Source: Collimonas antrihumi (lineage in GTDB: Bacteria > Pseudomonadota > Gammaproteobacteria > Burkholderiales > Burkholderiaceae_D). From it: 64,000 bases of DNA. Within the stretch, counting starts at the first letter, position 1, and the number at the start of each line of letters is the position of its first letter. This document shows, in pieces, positions 44,757-53,174 of this stretch. Location: contig NZ_JAGQED010000020.1 in the NCBI RefSeq assembly GCF_018304965.1, forward strand, positions 23,308-87,307, in the 5' to 3' direction. Made by a program: the position numbers and the translations under genes. The notes below the pieces were generated by a model, which saw only the letters and a list, made by a program, of their open reading frames with translations, ran no database searches and was not told where the DNA came from.

Positions 44757-44823
44757 ATTCGTCTCCTCCAACCTCTACGGTTTGGATTCAGCCCGCGCCG
44801 CAAGGTACAGCGGGCTTTTTTTT
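44757..44823 (+). ncRNA. Candidate C-rich small RNA, family member S2
   Basis: GTCTCCTCCAACC-TCTAC-GGTTTGGA forms a first hairpin (44761-44785); AGCCCGC (44790-44796), loop with CCGCAAGGT, GCGGGCT (44810-44816) and eight T close the unit. Same design as S1 and S3 with different loops, so stems are conserved while loops vary. It has its own promoter and no upstream gene to terminate. Confidence 0.6.
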
Positions 44824-44848
44824 GCCTGCGTAAATCCGGGCGCAGGGT

Positions 44849-44870
44849 GTGGGCACGCTGTTGTGCCCAC
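44849..44870. repeat. REP-like palindrome
   Basis: GTGGGCAC (44849-44856), loop GCTGTT, GTGCCCAC (44863-44870), followed by a second small inverted repeat (GTGTG/CACAC). GTGGGCAC recurs at about 44943. Intergenic palindromes of this type are common in Burkholderiales. Confidence 0.6.
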
Positions 44871-44999
44871 GTGTGAACTCACACCATGCACAGACCTATT
44901 TCTGTGCCACGACAGGTAGTACTCCGGATATTACGGTAACGCGTGGGCACTAAAGCGTGCGTACCCTACGAGTTGTGCCGGTAATCTGCCGTAGTGGCT

Positions 45000-45158
45000 T
45001 TACTGGTGCGGTTTGATCGTTCGGCCGCGCTGCAACCGGGCATCGGAGCGGGCATTGCGGTTATAAGTCGACAGAAAACCGCGGGTTTTAAACTCTTTAC
45101 GCAACAGGAAAAAAGCAAGCAAAGCGGCAAAGGTGACGGAGGCGAGGACGATTAACAT
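45000..45158 (-). CDS. Small membrane peptide (doubtful)
   Basis: 52 residues from ATG 45158: MLIVLASVTFAALLAFFLLR is one membrane span followed by a basic tail (KTRGFLSTYNRNARSDARLQ). No strong ribosome site; the frame also stays open up to 45260. Could be a real single-span protein or chance. Confidence 0.35.
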   Translation of the reverse strand: MLIVLASVTFAALLAFFLLRKEFKTRGFLSTYNRNARSDARLQRGRTIKPHQ

Positions 45159-45269
45159 TTTTTGTCTGTTTTTTTGAGTGATATCGGACAACAGCAAAAT
45201 TCGCGCCAGATATCGCGGTTGCAGCCGATGTGCAACCGGTGCACTGCCGGTATACCGCAAATCACCTGC

Positions 45270-46130
45270 TCATCGCGCCATCAGGGTATCCAGCAGCCAG
45301 CTGCCGGCCGGCCCCAATCCTCGCTGTCGCGACCAGACCGCATCGACCTGTATGCTTTTCGGCCAGCCGCGCACCTGCAACTCGAGCAAGCTGTTGGCGG
45401 CAAAACGCTTCGCCATCCAGTATGGCAACTCAGCCCAGCCGAAGCCCAATTCTGTCATTTCCAGTAGTAGCAGATAACTGGATGCAGTCCAGCATTTGCC
45501 ACGCCGGCGTTGCACCGAATCGTCGGCATAGGTACTCAGGCGCAGCTCGCGCGCGCCATGCAGCATCTCGGTGGAGATGTGTTTTGCCTGCGCCAGCGGA
45601 TGCTGCTTGCCGACGTACAGACCGATTGCCGAACGATCCGGGACCGATTCAAAGCCGATATCCGGCGCGTAGTCCGGCTGCGCCGCCACCAGCCCGAGAT
45701 TGGCGCGGCCTTCCTGCACCAGGGAGACCACGTCGTTGTGCTCCGCAATCATGCATTCCAGCTCCAGTTCGGGATAGCGCTGTTCGAAACTGGTGAGGAT
45801 ATGCTCGAAACGGTCCGACTGGTAAGTGTCGGACAGCACCAGGGTCAATTGCGGCTCCAGGCCGCCAGCCAGCCGGTGCGCCGATCGTTCGAGCCGGTCA
45901 GCGGCCTCCATCACTTGCTGCGCTTGTACCAGCATCGCCCGGCCTTGTTCGGTCAGCGTCGGGCGGCGGGTGCTGCGATCGAACAGCGTCAGTCCGAGGT
46001 CGATTTCCAGATTGGCAATCGCTTCGCTGACGGTGGATTGCTGTTTGCCGAGTTTTCGGGCGGCGGCAGAAAACGAGCCTTGCGTGGCTGCCTCGACAAA
46101 CATGAACAGCGTTTCCAGGGAGTGGCGCAT
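45270..46130 (-). CDS. LysR family transcriptional regulator
   Basis: The protein has 286 residues. N-terminal winged helix: LETLFMFVEAATQGSFSAAARKLGKQQSTVSEAIANLE (split by eye as helix-turn-helix 18-40), then LFDRSTRRPTLTEQGRAML. The effector-binding domain follows (LTLVLSDTYQSDRFEHIL). It is divergent from the PACE efflux gene at 46279 with 148 bases between; this is the arrangement of AceR/AceI-like pairs, in which the LysR protein activates the pump. Confidence 0.92.
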   Translation of the reverse strand: MRHSLETLFMFVEAATQGSFSAAARKLGKQQSTVSEAIANLEIDLGLTLFDRSTRRPTLTEQGRAMLVQAQQVMEAADRLERSAHRLAGGLEPQLTLVLSDTYQSDRFEHILTSFEQRYPELELECMIAEHNDVVSLVQEGRANLGLVAAQPDYAPDIGFESVPDRSAIGLYVGKQHPLAQAKHISTEMLHGARELRLSTYADDSVQRRRGKCWTASSYLLLLEMTELGFGWAELPYWMAKRFAANSLLELQVRGWPKSIQVDAVWSRQRGLGPAGSWLLDTLMAR

Positions 46131-46278
46131 GGGTACCGGTTCCTATGTATTTATGTTTGTGCCTGCATTTGTTTAACCATCGGTTTGTCCGATGGTTATT
46201 ACTTTTATAGTATCAGGAAAATCGAAGAAAATAGCCTCATCAACTTCATCAACCAATTTTGAAGTAACTGGAGGCAAT

Positions 46279-46719
46279 ATGAATACGAACAAAACCTGGA
46301 CCGAGCGTGCTACTCACGCACTGATTTTTGAAGTGCTGGCAGTCTCAATGACAGCACCGGTATTAGCCTGGGTATTGAAGGTGCCGATGGCGCACGCGGG
46401 CTTGCTGACGCTGATGATTTCGCTGGTGGCGATGATCTGGAACATGATTTTCAACAGCCTGTTCGACCGCATCGAGCGCCATTGGCGCCTGGTCAGGACC
46501 ATGGGCATGCGGGTCGTGCATGCCACCGCATTTGAAGCCGGACTGGTCGCAATCGTCGTGCCTCTGGTGGCATGGTGGCTGAACATGAGCTTGCTCGATG
46601 CATTGATTCTCGACATCGGCTTGCTGCTTTTCTTCCTGCCTTACACCTTCGTCTTCAACTTGGCATACGACAAGCTGCGCGCAGCCCTGCTGAAGAAGCG
46701 TGCGTTTGCCAACACGTGA
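46279..46719 (+). CDS. PACE family efflux transporter (bacterial transmembrane pair protein)
   Basis: The protein has 146 residues from ATG 46279; CTGGAGGC lies just upstream. Two repeats of a two-helix unit are seen: RATHALIFEVLAVSMTAPVL with MIWNMIFNSLFDRIE, and RVVHATAFEAGLVAIVVPLV with LPYTFVFNLAYDKL. The conserved Glu in each first helix and the WN/FN motifs define the PACE family (AceI), proton-driven exporters of chlorhexidine and short diamines. Probably controlled by the divergent LysR gene. Confidence 0.93.
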   Translation: MNTNKTWTERATHALIFEVLAVSMTAPVLAWVLKVPMAHAGLLTLMISLVAMIWNMIFNSLFDRIERHWRLVRTMGMRVVHATAFEAGLVAIVVPLVAWWLNMSLLDALILDIGLLLFFLPYTFVFNLAYDKLRAALLKKRAFANT

Positions 46720-46779
46720 TAATCCATCGCATGCGCAGGCCGCATGCGATGGAATAATGTAATCAGGCCGGTCTGGAAA

Positions 46780-47109
46780 TTATTGGAAATAACCGCTGCC
46801 GATAACCAGCGGTTTGCCGATAATGCCGGCGCCGATCAAACGCCGTGCGACGCCTTCGATTTTTGTCTGGAATGCCCGATAAGTGACGAGCAAGTCAAGT
46901 TTAGGGTCTTTCGAATGCGACAGATCTGAGAGTGTGGTTGCTGGCACCAGGCACTGATACTGTTGAAATTCGACCGTCACCGAAAACAGGATGCCGGCGT
47001 TGGTCAGGCGAGGTGCAGCAAGTACGTTGTCCATCATGGTCTCCACGATAATACGGTTGCGCAGAGTCAGACGGGATCGATAAGGCAGGCTATCTGGCTG
47101 CTTATCCAT
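46780..47109 (-). CDS. DUF1488-like small protein
   Basis: 109 residues from ATG 47109 (MDKQPDSLPYRSRLTLRNRI). The pattern ILFSVTVEFQQYQCLVPATTL, then LLVTYRAFQTKIEGVARRLI resembles DUF1488: a strand, a Cys-containing strand, and a helix with R-xxIExxA. The start is uncertain because no good ribosome site is seen and the frame is open to 47226. Function unknown. Confidence 0.55.
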   Translation of the reverse strand: MDKQPDSLPYRSRLTLRNRIIVETMMDNVLAAPRLTNAGILFSVTVEFQQYQCLVPATTLSDLSHSKDPKLDLLVTYRAFQTKIEGVARRLIGAGIIGKPLVIGSGYFQ

Positions 47110-47251
47110 GTTGCACGGAAACTGTCCGGCTGGCAAGGACAATACAGCTTTTAAGGAGTTTGGCCAGTTTCGCAGATTCGTTATATGCCTGCCGAATATC
47201 AGGTATGCGAACTCTAAAGCATACAAACAGGCGTCGCATCGCTATAGTTAC

Positions 47252-47321
47252 ACCTGTCTCCTCCAACACCTCCCAGGTTTGGATTCAAGCCCGCACCGAA
47301 AGGTCTAGCGGGCTTTTTTTT
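47252..47321 (+). ncRNA. Candidate C-rich small RNA, family member S3
   Basis: Almost identical to S1: CTGTCTCCTCCAACACC, GGTTTGGATTC, AGCCCGC (47288-47294), CCGAAAGG loop, GCGGGCT (47308-47314) and eight T. TATAGT at 47243-47248 is a likely -10; the -35 is weak. It lies on the plus strand between two minus-strand genes, so it cannot be the terminator of either. Confidence 0.6.
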
Positions 47322-47404
47322 CCTGTTTTTTTTAGGATGTAAAAAAGCCGCCGGACCTGAGTGGTGCAGCGGTTTGCTGGCAGTGCTGAAATGAGGCCGT
47401 CAGG

Positions 47405-48508
<1,104 letters not shown>

Positions 48509-48585
48509 TTACAGAATTGCGGATTAGCTTACCCGGTTTGTCAATTTCGCTGTCGATGAAGTGTAGTCGATGTTCAGTTCGATAC

Positions 48586-49314
48586 TCAGTTCGAGGCGCC
48601 CAGAAACTGCTGCAGCTCGACTGTTTTCGGATTGGCGAAAATATCTTCCGGCGCGCCGATTTCATGCACCTTTCCCTGATGCATGAACACGACGCGATCG
48701 CAGACTTCACGCGCAAAGCGCATTTCGTGCGTGACCATCAACAGCGTCATGCCTTCCTCCGCCAGCCCGCGCACCACCGCCAATACTTCGTTCACCAGTT
48801 CAGGATCAAGTGCAGAGGTAATCTCATCGCACAGCAAGGCTTGCGGCTGCATCGTCAGCGCACGTGCAATCGCCACCCGCTGTTGCTGGCCGCCAGACAA
48901 CTGATCCGGATAAGCATCGAATTTTTCAGCCAGGCCGACGCGCGCCAGATTTTCCTGTGCAGATTTGCGCGCTTCGCTCTCCGACGTTCCTTTGACGATC
49001 ATCGGCGACAGCATCACGTTGCGGCCCACGGTCAGGTGCGGAAACAGATTGAATTGCTGGAAGATCATGCCGACCTTCAGGCGCAGCGCCCGCAATTCCA
49101 GCTCGCTCTTGCCCAGATGCGATCCGGCGACGCTGATATTGCCTTCATCGATGCTTTCCAGGCCGTTGATACAGCGCAGCAGGGTACTCTTGCCGGAGCC
49201 GCTTTTGCCGATGATGGCAATCACTTCACCGGGTTCGACGTCGAGCCGGATGCCTTTCAGCACCTGGTTGTCGCCGAAGCTTTTCTTTACATTATCAATG
49301 GCGATGAGCGGCAT
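48586..49314 (-). CDS. Polar amino-acid ABC transporter ATPase
   Basis: 242 residues from ATG 49314, overlapping the permease end by 20 bases. Walker [25 protein letters not shown] (Q-loop), signature [15 protein letters not shown], then [15 protein letters not shown] (Walker B) and the H-loop VTHEM. The family is GlnQ/HisP. The Walker B reads CDEITSALD where most relatives have FDEPTSALD, a conservative change seen in some members. Confidence 0.93.
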   Translation of the reverse strand: MPLIAIDNVKKSFGDNQVLKGIRLDVEPGEVIAIIGKSGSGKSTLLRCINGLESIDEGNISVAGSHLGKSELELRALRLKVGMIFQQFNLFPHLTVGRNVMLSPMIVKGTSESEARKSAQENLARVGLAEKFDAYPDQLSGGQQQRVAIARALTMQPQALLCDEITSALDPELVNEVLAVVRGLAEEGMTLLMVTHEMRFAREVCDRVVFMHQGKVHEIGAPEDIFANPKTVELQQFLGASN

Positions 49315-49951
49315 TGAGTTTCCTTTCCAGAGACTGACTGTATTTAGACAGCGGCCAGCACAACGCAAAATACATCAGCGCCACCAATGCGTACACGGTG
49401 AACGGCTGAAACGTAGCGTTGGTGATCATGGTGCCGGCCTTCGACAGTTCAACGAAGCCGATGATGGAGGTCACCGCTGTACCTTTGACGATTTGCACGC
49501 TAAAACCAACCGTAGGCGGAATCGCGATACGCAGGGCCTGCGGCAGAATCACATGGCGCATTTGCTGCATGTAGCTCATGGCCAGGCACGACGATGCCTC
49601 CCATTGGCCACGCGGAATGGCGTCAACGCAACCACGCCAGATTTCGGCCAGGTAGGCGCTGCTCCAGCAAGTCAGCGCCAGGCCGGCGGCAAGCCAGGCC
49701 GGCACTTCCAGGCCAAACAAAGCCAGGCCGAAAAAAGCCAGGAACAATTGCATCAGCAAGGGCGTGCCTTGGAATAGTTCGATATACATTTTGGTGAGAC
49801 GGCGCAACCAGGCTTGCTTCGCGCTTCGCAAGAACAAGATGATCAATCCCAGCAGCCCGCCCAAGGCAAACGAGGCCAGCGACAGCAAAACGGTCCAGCG
49901 CATTGCCAGCAACAGGTTGCGGACGATGTCCCAGGTCGAAAAGGAAATCAT
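49295..49951 (-). CDS. Polar amino-acid ABC transporter permease
   Basis: 218 residues, with about five membrane spans. The EAA loop is [29 protein letters not shown], read as EA-x3-LxMSYxQxMxxxILPQALR. HisM/GlnP family. It overlaps the upstream permease by four bases (ATGA), so translation is coupled. Confidence 0.92.
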   Translation of the reverse strand: MISFSTWDIVRNLLLAMRWTVLLSLASFALGGLLGLIILFLRSAKQAWLRRLTKMYIELFQGTPLLMQLFLAFFGLALFGLEVPAWLAAGLALTCWSSAYLAEIWRGCVDAIPRGQWEASSCLAMSYMQQMRHVILPQALRIAIPPTVGFSVQIVKGTAVTSIIGFVELSKAGTMITNATFQPFTVYALVALMYFALCWPLSKYSQSLERKLNAAHRH

Positions 49952-50628
49952 GCAGCCTCCCTGCCTACGGGCCGGCCAAACAGCCGGTCGCCAATCAATC
50001 GCAGCAATTGCCGCAAGCCGATCGCCAGCAGCAGATAGACTGCGGTCGACAGCAGATACGATTCAAACGAACGGAAGTTGCGGCCCTGGATGAAGTTGGC
50101 CGCATACGCCAGCTCTTCCACCGCAATTTGCGAGCACACGGCCGAACCCAGCATCACGATCACTACCTGGCTGGACAGGGCCGGCCAGATTTTTTGCAAG
50201 GCCGGCGGCAGGATGATGTGACGGAATATCTGCATCCTGGTCATCGCCAGGCTCAATCCGGCTTCGATCTGTCCGCGGGCGACGGCACTGACGCCGGCGC
50301 GGATGATTTCGCAGCTGTAGGCGCCCAGGTTGATCACCATGGCCAGTATTGCCGCCTCCATCTCGCTGATTTGCAAACCAATCCCCGGCAAGCCGAAGAA
50401 AATGAAAAACAGCTGGATCAGGAACGGCGTGTTGCGGATCAATTCCACGTAGGCGCTGACCAGGAGCCGCAACCAGCGCGGTCCCTGAGTACGGGCCCAG
50501 GCGCCAAAGATGCCGACCGCTATCCCGAGCACGCCGCCGATCGCGATCAGTTCGATCGTCACCAGCACGCCCTTGATGAGGATGGCTGGATAGTCGAACG
50601 GCGCCAGAAAATCGAAGTGATAACTCAT
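49948..50628 (-). CDS. Polar amino-acid ABC transporter permease
   Basis: 226 residues, about five spans. LIRNTPFLIQLFFIFFGLPG and the EAA loop EAGLSLAMTRMQIFRHIILP are typical of HisQ/GltK-type permeases. It forms the membrane heterodimer with the next gene and starts 33 bases after the binding-protein gene. Confidence 0.93.
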   Translation of the reverse strand: MSYHFDFLAPFDYPAILIKGVLVTIELIAIGGVLGIAVGIFGAWARTQGPRWLRLLVSAYVELIRNTPFLIQLFFIFFGLPGIGLQISEMEAAILAMVINLGAYSCEIIRAGVSAVARGQIEAGLSLAMTRMQIFRHIILPPALQKIWPALSSQVVIVMLGSAVCSQIAVEELAYAANFIQGRNFRSFESYLLSTAVYLLLAIGLRQLLRLIGDRLFGRPVGREAA

Positions 50629-50661
50629 GTCTTGCCCAAGGCTAGTGGTGGCAAGTTGCGC

Positions 50662-51441
50662 TTACAGATTGGCCGGCAAAGGCAGGCCCAGCCACTTCAC
50701 GCTCACCGCATTCAATTCGCCATCCTTCTTGGTTTGCGCCAGGATCTCATTGACCTTGGCCAGCAATTTCGGTTCGTCCTTGTTGAGGCCGATCGAGCAA
50801 GGCGAATTCTTGATCAGGAATTTTGTTTCCGGTTTCTTCGGCGGATTCTTGGCGATAATCGCGGCGGCCACTACGTTGCCGGTTGCAACCAGTTGCACCT
50901 GGCCTGACAAGAACGCGCTGATGGTGCCGTTATTGTCTTCGTAGCGCTTGATGGTGGCGCTGGCAGGAGCGATCTTGGACAGTTCCAGGTCTTCCACTGC
51001 GCCACGGGTCACGCCCACGGTTTTGCCGGCCAGGTCGGCTGCACCGCTGACCTTTTGATCGGCGCCGCCGAATACGCCGTTATAGAAAGGTGCGTAGGCG
51101 TCGCTGAAGGCGATGACTTTTTCGCGCTCCGGATTCTTGCCGAGGCTGGAGATGATCAGGTCGACTTTCTTGGTTTGCAGGTAAGGTACGCGATTGGCGC
51201 TGGTGACCGGGACCAGTTCGATCTTGACGCCCATTTTCTTGGCAATCAACGTAGCGACGTCGATGTCCAATCCTTGTGGTTTGAGATCGCTGGTGACCGA
51301 GCCGAACGGCGGGAAATCTTGCGGCACCGCGACTTTCAGTACGCCGCTCTTGACGATATCGTCGAGCGCATCGGCCCGGGCGGCGCTGTTGAACAGGGCA
51401 GCGGCGGCCATCATGGTGAGCAAAATCTTTGGAAATTTCAT
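50662..51441 (-). CDS. Periplasmic polar amino-acid-type substrate-binding protein
   Basis: 259 residues with AAGGAG before the ATG. The signal peptide ends at SAARAD. SBP family 3 features: SGVLKVAVPQDFPPFG, LDIDVATLIAKKMGV, KKVDLIISSLGKNPEREKVIAFSDAY and GKTVGVTRGAVEDLEL. Family members bind amino acids or opines. The first base of its ATG lies two bases from the regulator stop. Ligand unknown; the adenine deaminase in the same unit is unusual company. Confidence 0.93.
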   Translation of the reverse strand: MKFPKILLTMMAAAALFNSAARADALDDIVKSGVLKVAVPQDFPPFGSVTSDLKPQGLDIDVATLIAKKMGVKIELVPVTSANRVPYLQTKKVDLIISSLGKNPEREKVIAFSDAYAPFYNGVFGGADQKVSGAADLAGKTVGVTRGAVEDLELSKIAPASATIKRYEDNNGTISAFLSGQVQLVATGNVVAAAIIAKNPPKKPETKFLIKNSPCSIGLNKDEPKLLAKVNEILAQTKKDGELNAVSVKWLGLPLPANL

Positions 51442-51442
51442 G

Positions 51443-52174
51443 TTAAAACTCCTTTAGCTGAGGTGATATTGCGAATGACTGCTTGTCGAAATTCTCTGCG
51501 AGTGGTGCTAGTGCTTGCCGTAGCGGTGACAGCGGATCGCTGCGCAGCGATTGGTCCAGGCCCGCTTCGACATTGCATAAATGGGTGTGCATCAGTTGTT
51601 CCGCCTGCGCCAGATCGCCGCTTTCCAGCGCTGCGACGATGCCGACGTGTTCGGCGCAGGATTGCCGGGCATGGTGTGACGATTGATACTGCATGGCGGT
51701 CAGGGTGGTGCGGGTGGTGAGATCGCGCAAGGTGTCGGCCAGCAAAGTATTGCCGAACGATTCACACAGGCAGACATGGAAATCGCCCAGCAAGAAGCTG
51801 CGGGTGGCGACGTCTTCGCCTTCCAGCGAGGCCTGTTCACGCTCGACGTGCTGGCGCAGTTTGCGGATGGCATCAGCGCCGATCGGCCGCGCATGCCGCA
51901 GCAGTCCCAGTTCCAGCACCCGGCGCGCCTCGAAGGCGTCGCGTGCATCCTCCGGCGTCGGTTCAATCACATACCAGCCGCGGCGGGCGCTGACGGTGAC
52001 AATGCCGCGTGTCACCAGGCGGGTTAGCGCCTCGCGGATCTGGGTCCGGCTGACGCCAAACAATTCTGCCAGCTGCTGCTCGCCCAAGCGGGTTCCGGGC
52101 GCGAGTTTACGCGCCAGCATTGCCTCGGTAATCCGTTCGGCGATCTGGGTTGACGATTTGGCGGTGGCAGTCAT
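51443..52174 (-). CDS. GntR/FadR family (FCD domain) transcriptional regulator
   Basis: 243 residues. The winged helix is IAERITEAMLARKLAPGTRL, AELFGVSRTQIREALTRL, VSARRGWYVI; the C-terminal FCD domain (ARRVLELGLLRHARPI, FHVCLCESFGNTLLADTLRD, HVGIVAALESGDLAQAEQLM) has the His and Asp residues that bind metal and ligand. It is the first gene of the ABC/deaminase unit and ends one base before the binding-protein start, so it probably represses its own operon. Confidence 0.92.
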   Translation of the reverse strand: MTATAKSSTQIAERITEAMLARKLAPGTRLGEQQLAELFGVSRTQIREALTRLVTRGIVTVSARRGWYVIEPTPEDARDAFEARRVLELGLLRHARPIGADAIRKLRQHVEREQASLEGEDVATRSFLLGDFHVCLCESFGNTLLADTLRDLTTRTTLTAMQYQSSHHARQSCAEHVGIVAALESGDLAQAEQLMHTHLCNVEAGLDQSLRSDPLSPLRQALAPLAENFDKQSFAISPQLKEF

Positions 52175-52417
52175 GCGCTGGTAACAGCAAGTCGTATGCC
52201 AGGTGATATCAGGTGATATTTAGGGCTGATGCACCAATCTGATATACAAGATTGGTCTATCAGTTCACTAAATTGGCGAGTGCTGCCGATAATTGTCACT
52301 AAAGTCACTAAAAAGGGGAGCGGCTGCGGTTTTTTGACACTTGGGAAACTTTACGGGAGGCTGATATAAAATCGATGCCCGAGATGCTTCAACCAATATT
52401 AAGCCAGGATCGGAAAC

Positions 52418-52897
52418 ATGACTCAGATAGTGAACGCCGACTTGTCCAACGCGCGGCATGCCAGTGCGATTGTGGAGCTCTTGAATGGCTATGCGATGGA
52501 TGCCATGGGCGGCGGGCAGCAGCTTGCCGATTTCGTCAAAAGCAATTTGATCGCGGCGCTAAGCAAAAGAAACGATATCCACGTGGTGCTGGCTTTTGTG
52601 GGCGAGGCGCCGGCAGGCGTGGCGATTTGCATTGAAGGATTTTCGACGTTCGCCTGCCAGCCGCTGCTGAATATCCATGATCTGGCGGTTGCAGAGAAAT
52701 TTCGCGGGCAGGGTATCTCGAAGAAATTGATCGCACAGGTTGAGCAGGTAGCGCTCGGACTGGGCTGCTGCAAGATTACGCTGGAGGTGCTGGAAGGTAA
52801 TCAGCGCGCCAAGGCGCTGTATAAGTCAACCGGATTTGCCGGCTATGAACTGAATCCGGCAATGGGCAAGGCGATGTTGTTGCAGAAGAAGCTGTAA
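52418..52897 (+). CDS. GNAT family N-acetyltransferase
   Basis: 159 residues. The acetyl-CoA site is LAVAEKFRGQGISKKLIAQVEQ (the RGQGI pyrophosphate loop), followed by KITLEVLEGNQRAKALYKSTGF, the classic motif B. Substrate unknown. Its 3' flank carries the MITE copy 2. Confidence 0.9.
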   Translation: MTQIVNADLSNARHASAIVELLNGYAMDAMGGGQQLADFVKSNLIAALSKRNDIHVVLAFVGEAPAGVAICIEGFSTFACQPLLNIHDLAVAEKFRGQGISKKLIAQVEQVALGLGCCKITLEVLEGNQRAKALYKSTGFAGYELNPAMGKAMLLQKKL

Positions 52898-52947
52898 AGC
52901 ATTACGGCCTACGCGACGAGCAGCACGAACTAACCGGGGTCGGAGTG

Positions 52948-53124
52948 TAATGCCGTTAAGTTAAGGTTACCGGTTATAGCGCTTGGCACGTCATTCCCGC
53001 GAACGCGGGAATCCATTTTAATCACCATACTGTGCAACATGGATCCCCGCGTTCGCGGGGATGACGGAGTGACCGCATTGGTCCATCTAAAGAATACCGT
53101 TCGGGGCTTAACTTAACGGCATTA
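52948..53124. mobile_element. MITE, 177 bp, copy 2
   Basis: Identical in length to the copy at 44298 and differing at one base near the right end (TTCGGGG for TTCGTGG). The same 18-bp terminal inverted repeats are perfect. No direct duplication flanks it; instead GGGGTCGGAGTG on the left and GACTCTGACCCC on the right form an inverted repeat around it. It lies between the GNAT and ppc 3' ends. Confidence 0.9.
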
Positions 53125-53174
53125 GACTCTGACCCCAGATCACTACGTCGTCGGTTCGCAACTGAAGTGCGAGA

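Larger units (their letters stand above)
44112..44999. other. Long gene-free region rich in RNA-like and mobile elements
   Basis: 888 bases without a supported protein gene. In order it holds the sRNA-like unit S1, a 177-bp MITE, a promoter-stem-terminator unit (44493-44699), the unit S2 and a GTGGGCAC palindrome. These are listed separately. Confidence 0.8.

Noticed and set aside
44191..44823. Repeated hairpin units as a CRISPR array
   Set aside because: Units are 500 or more bases apart, on one strand with individual promoters and terminators, without regular spacers or cas genes.
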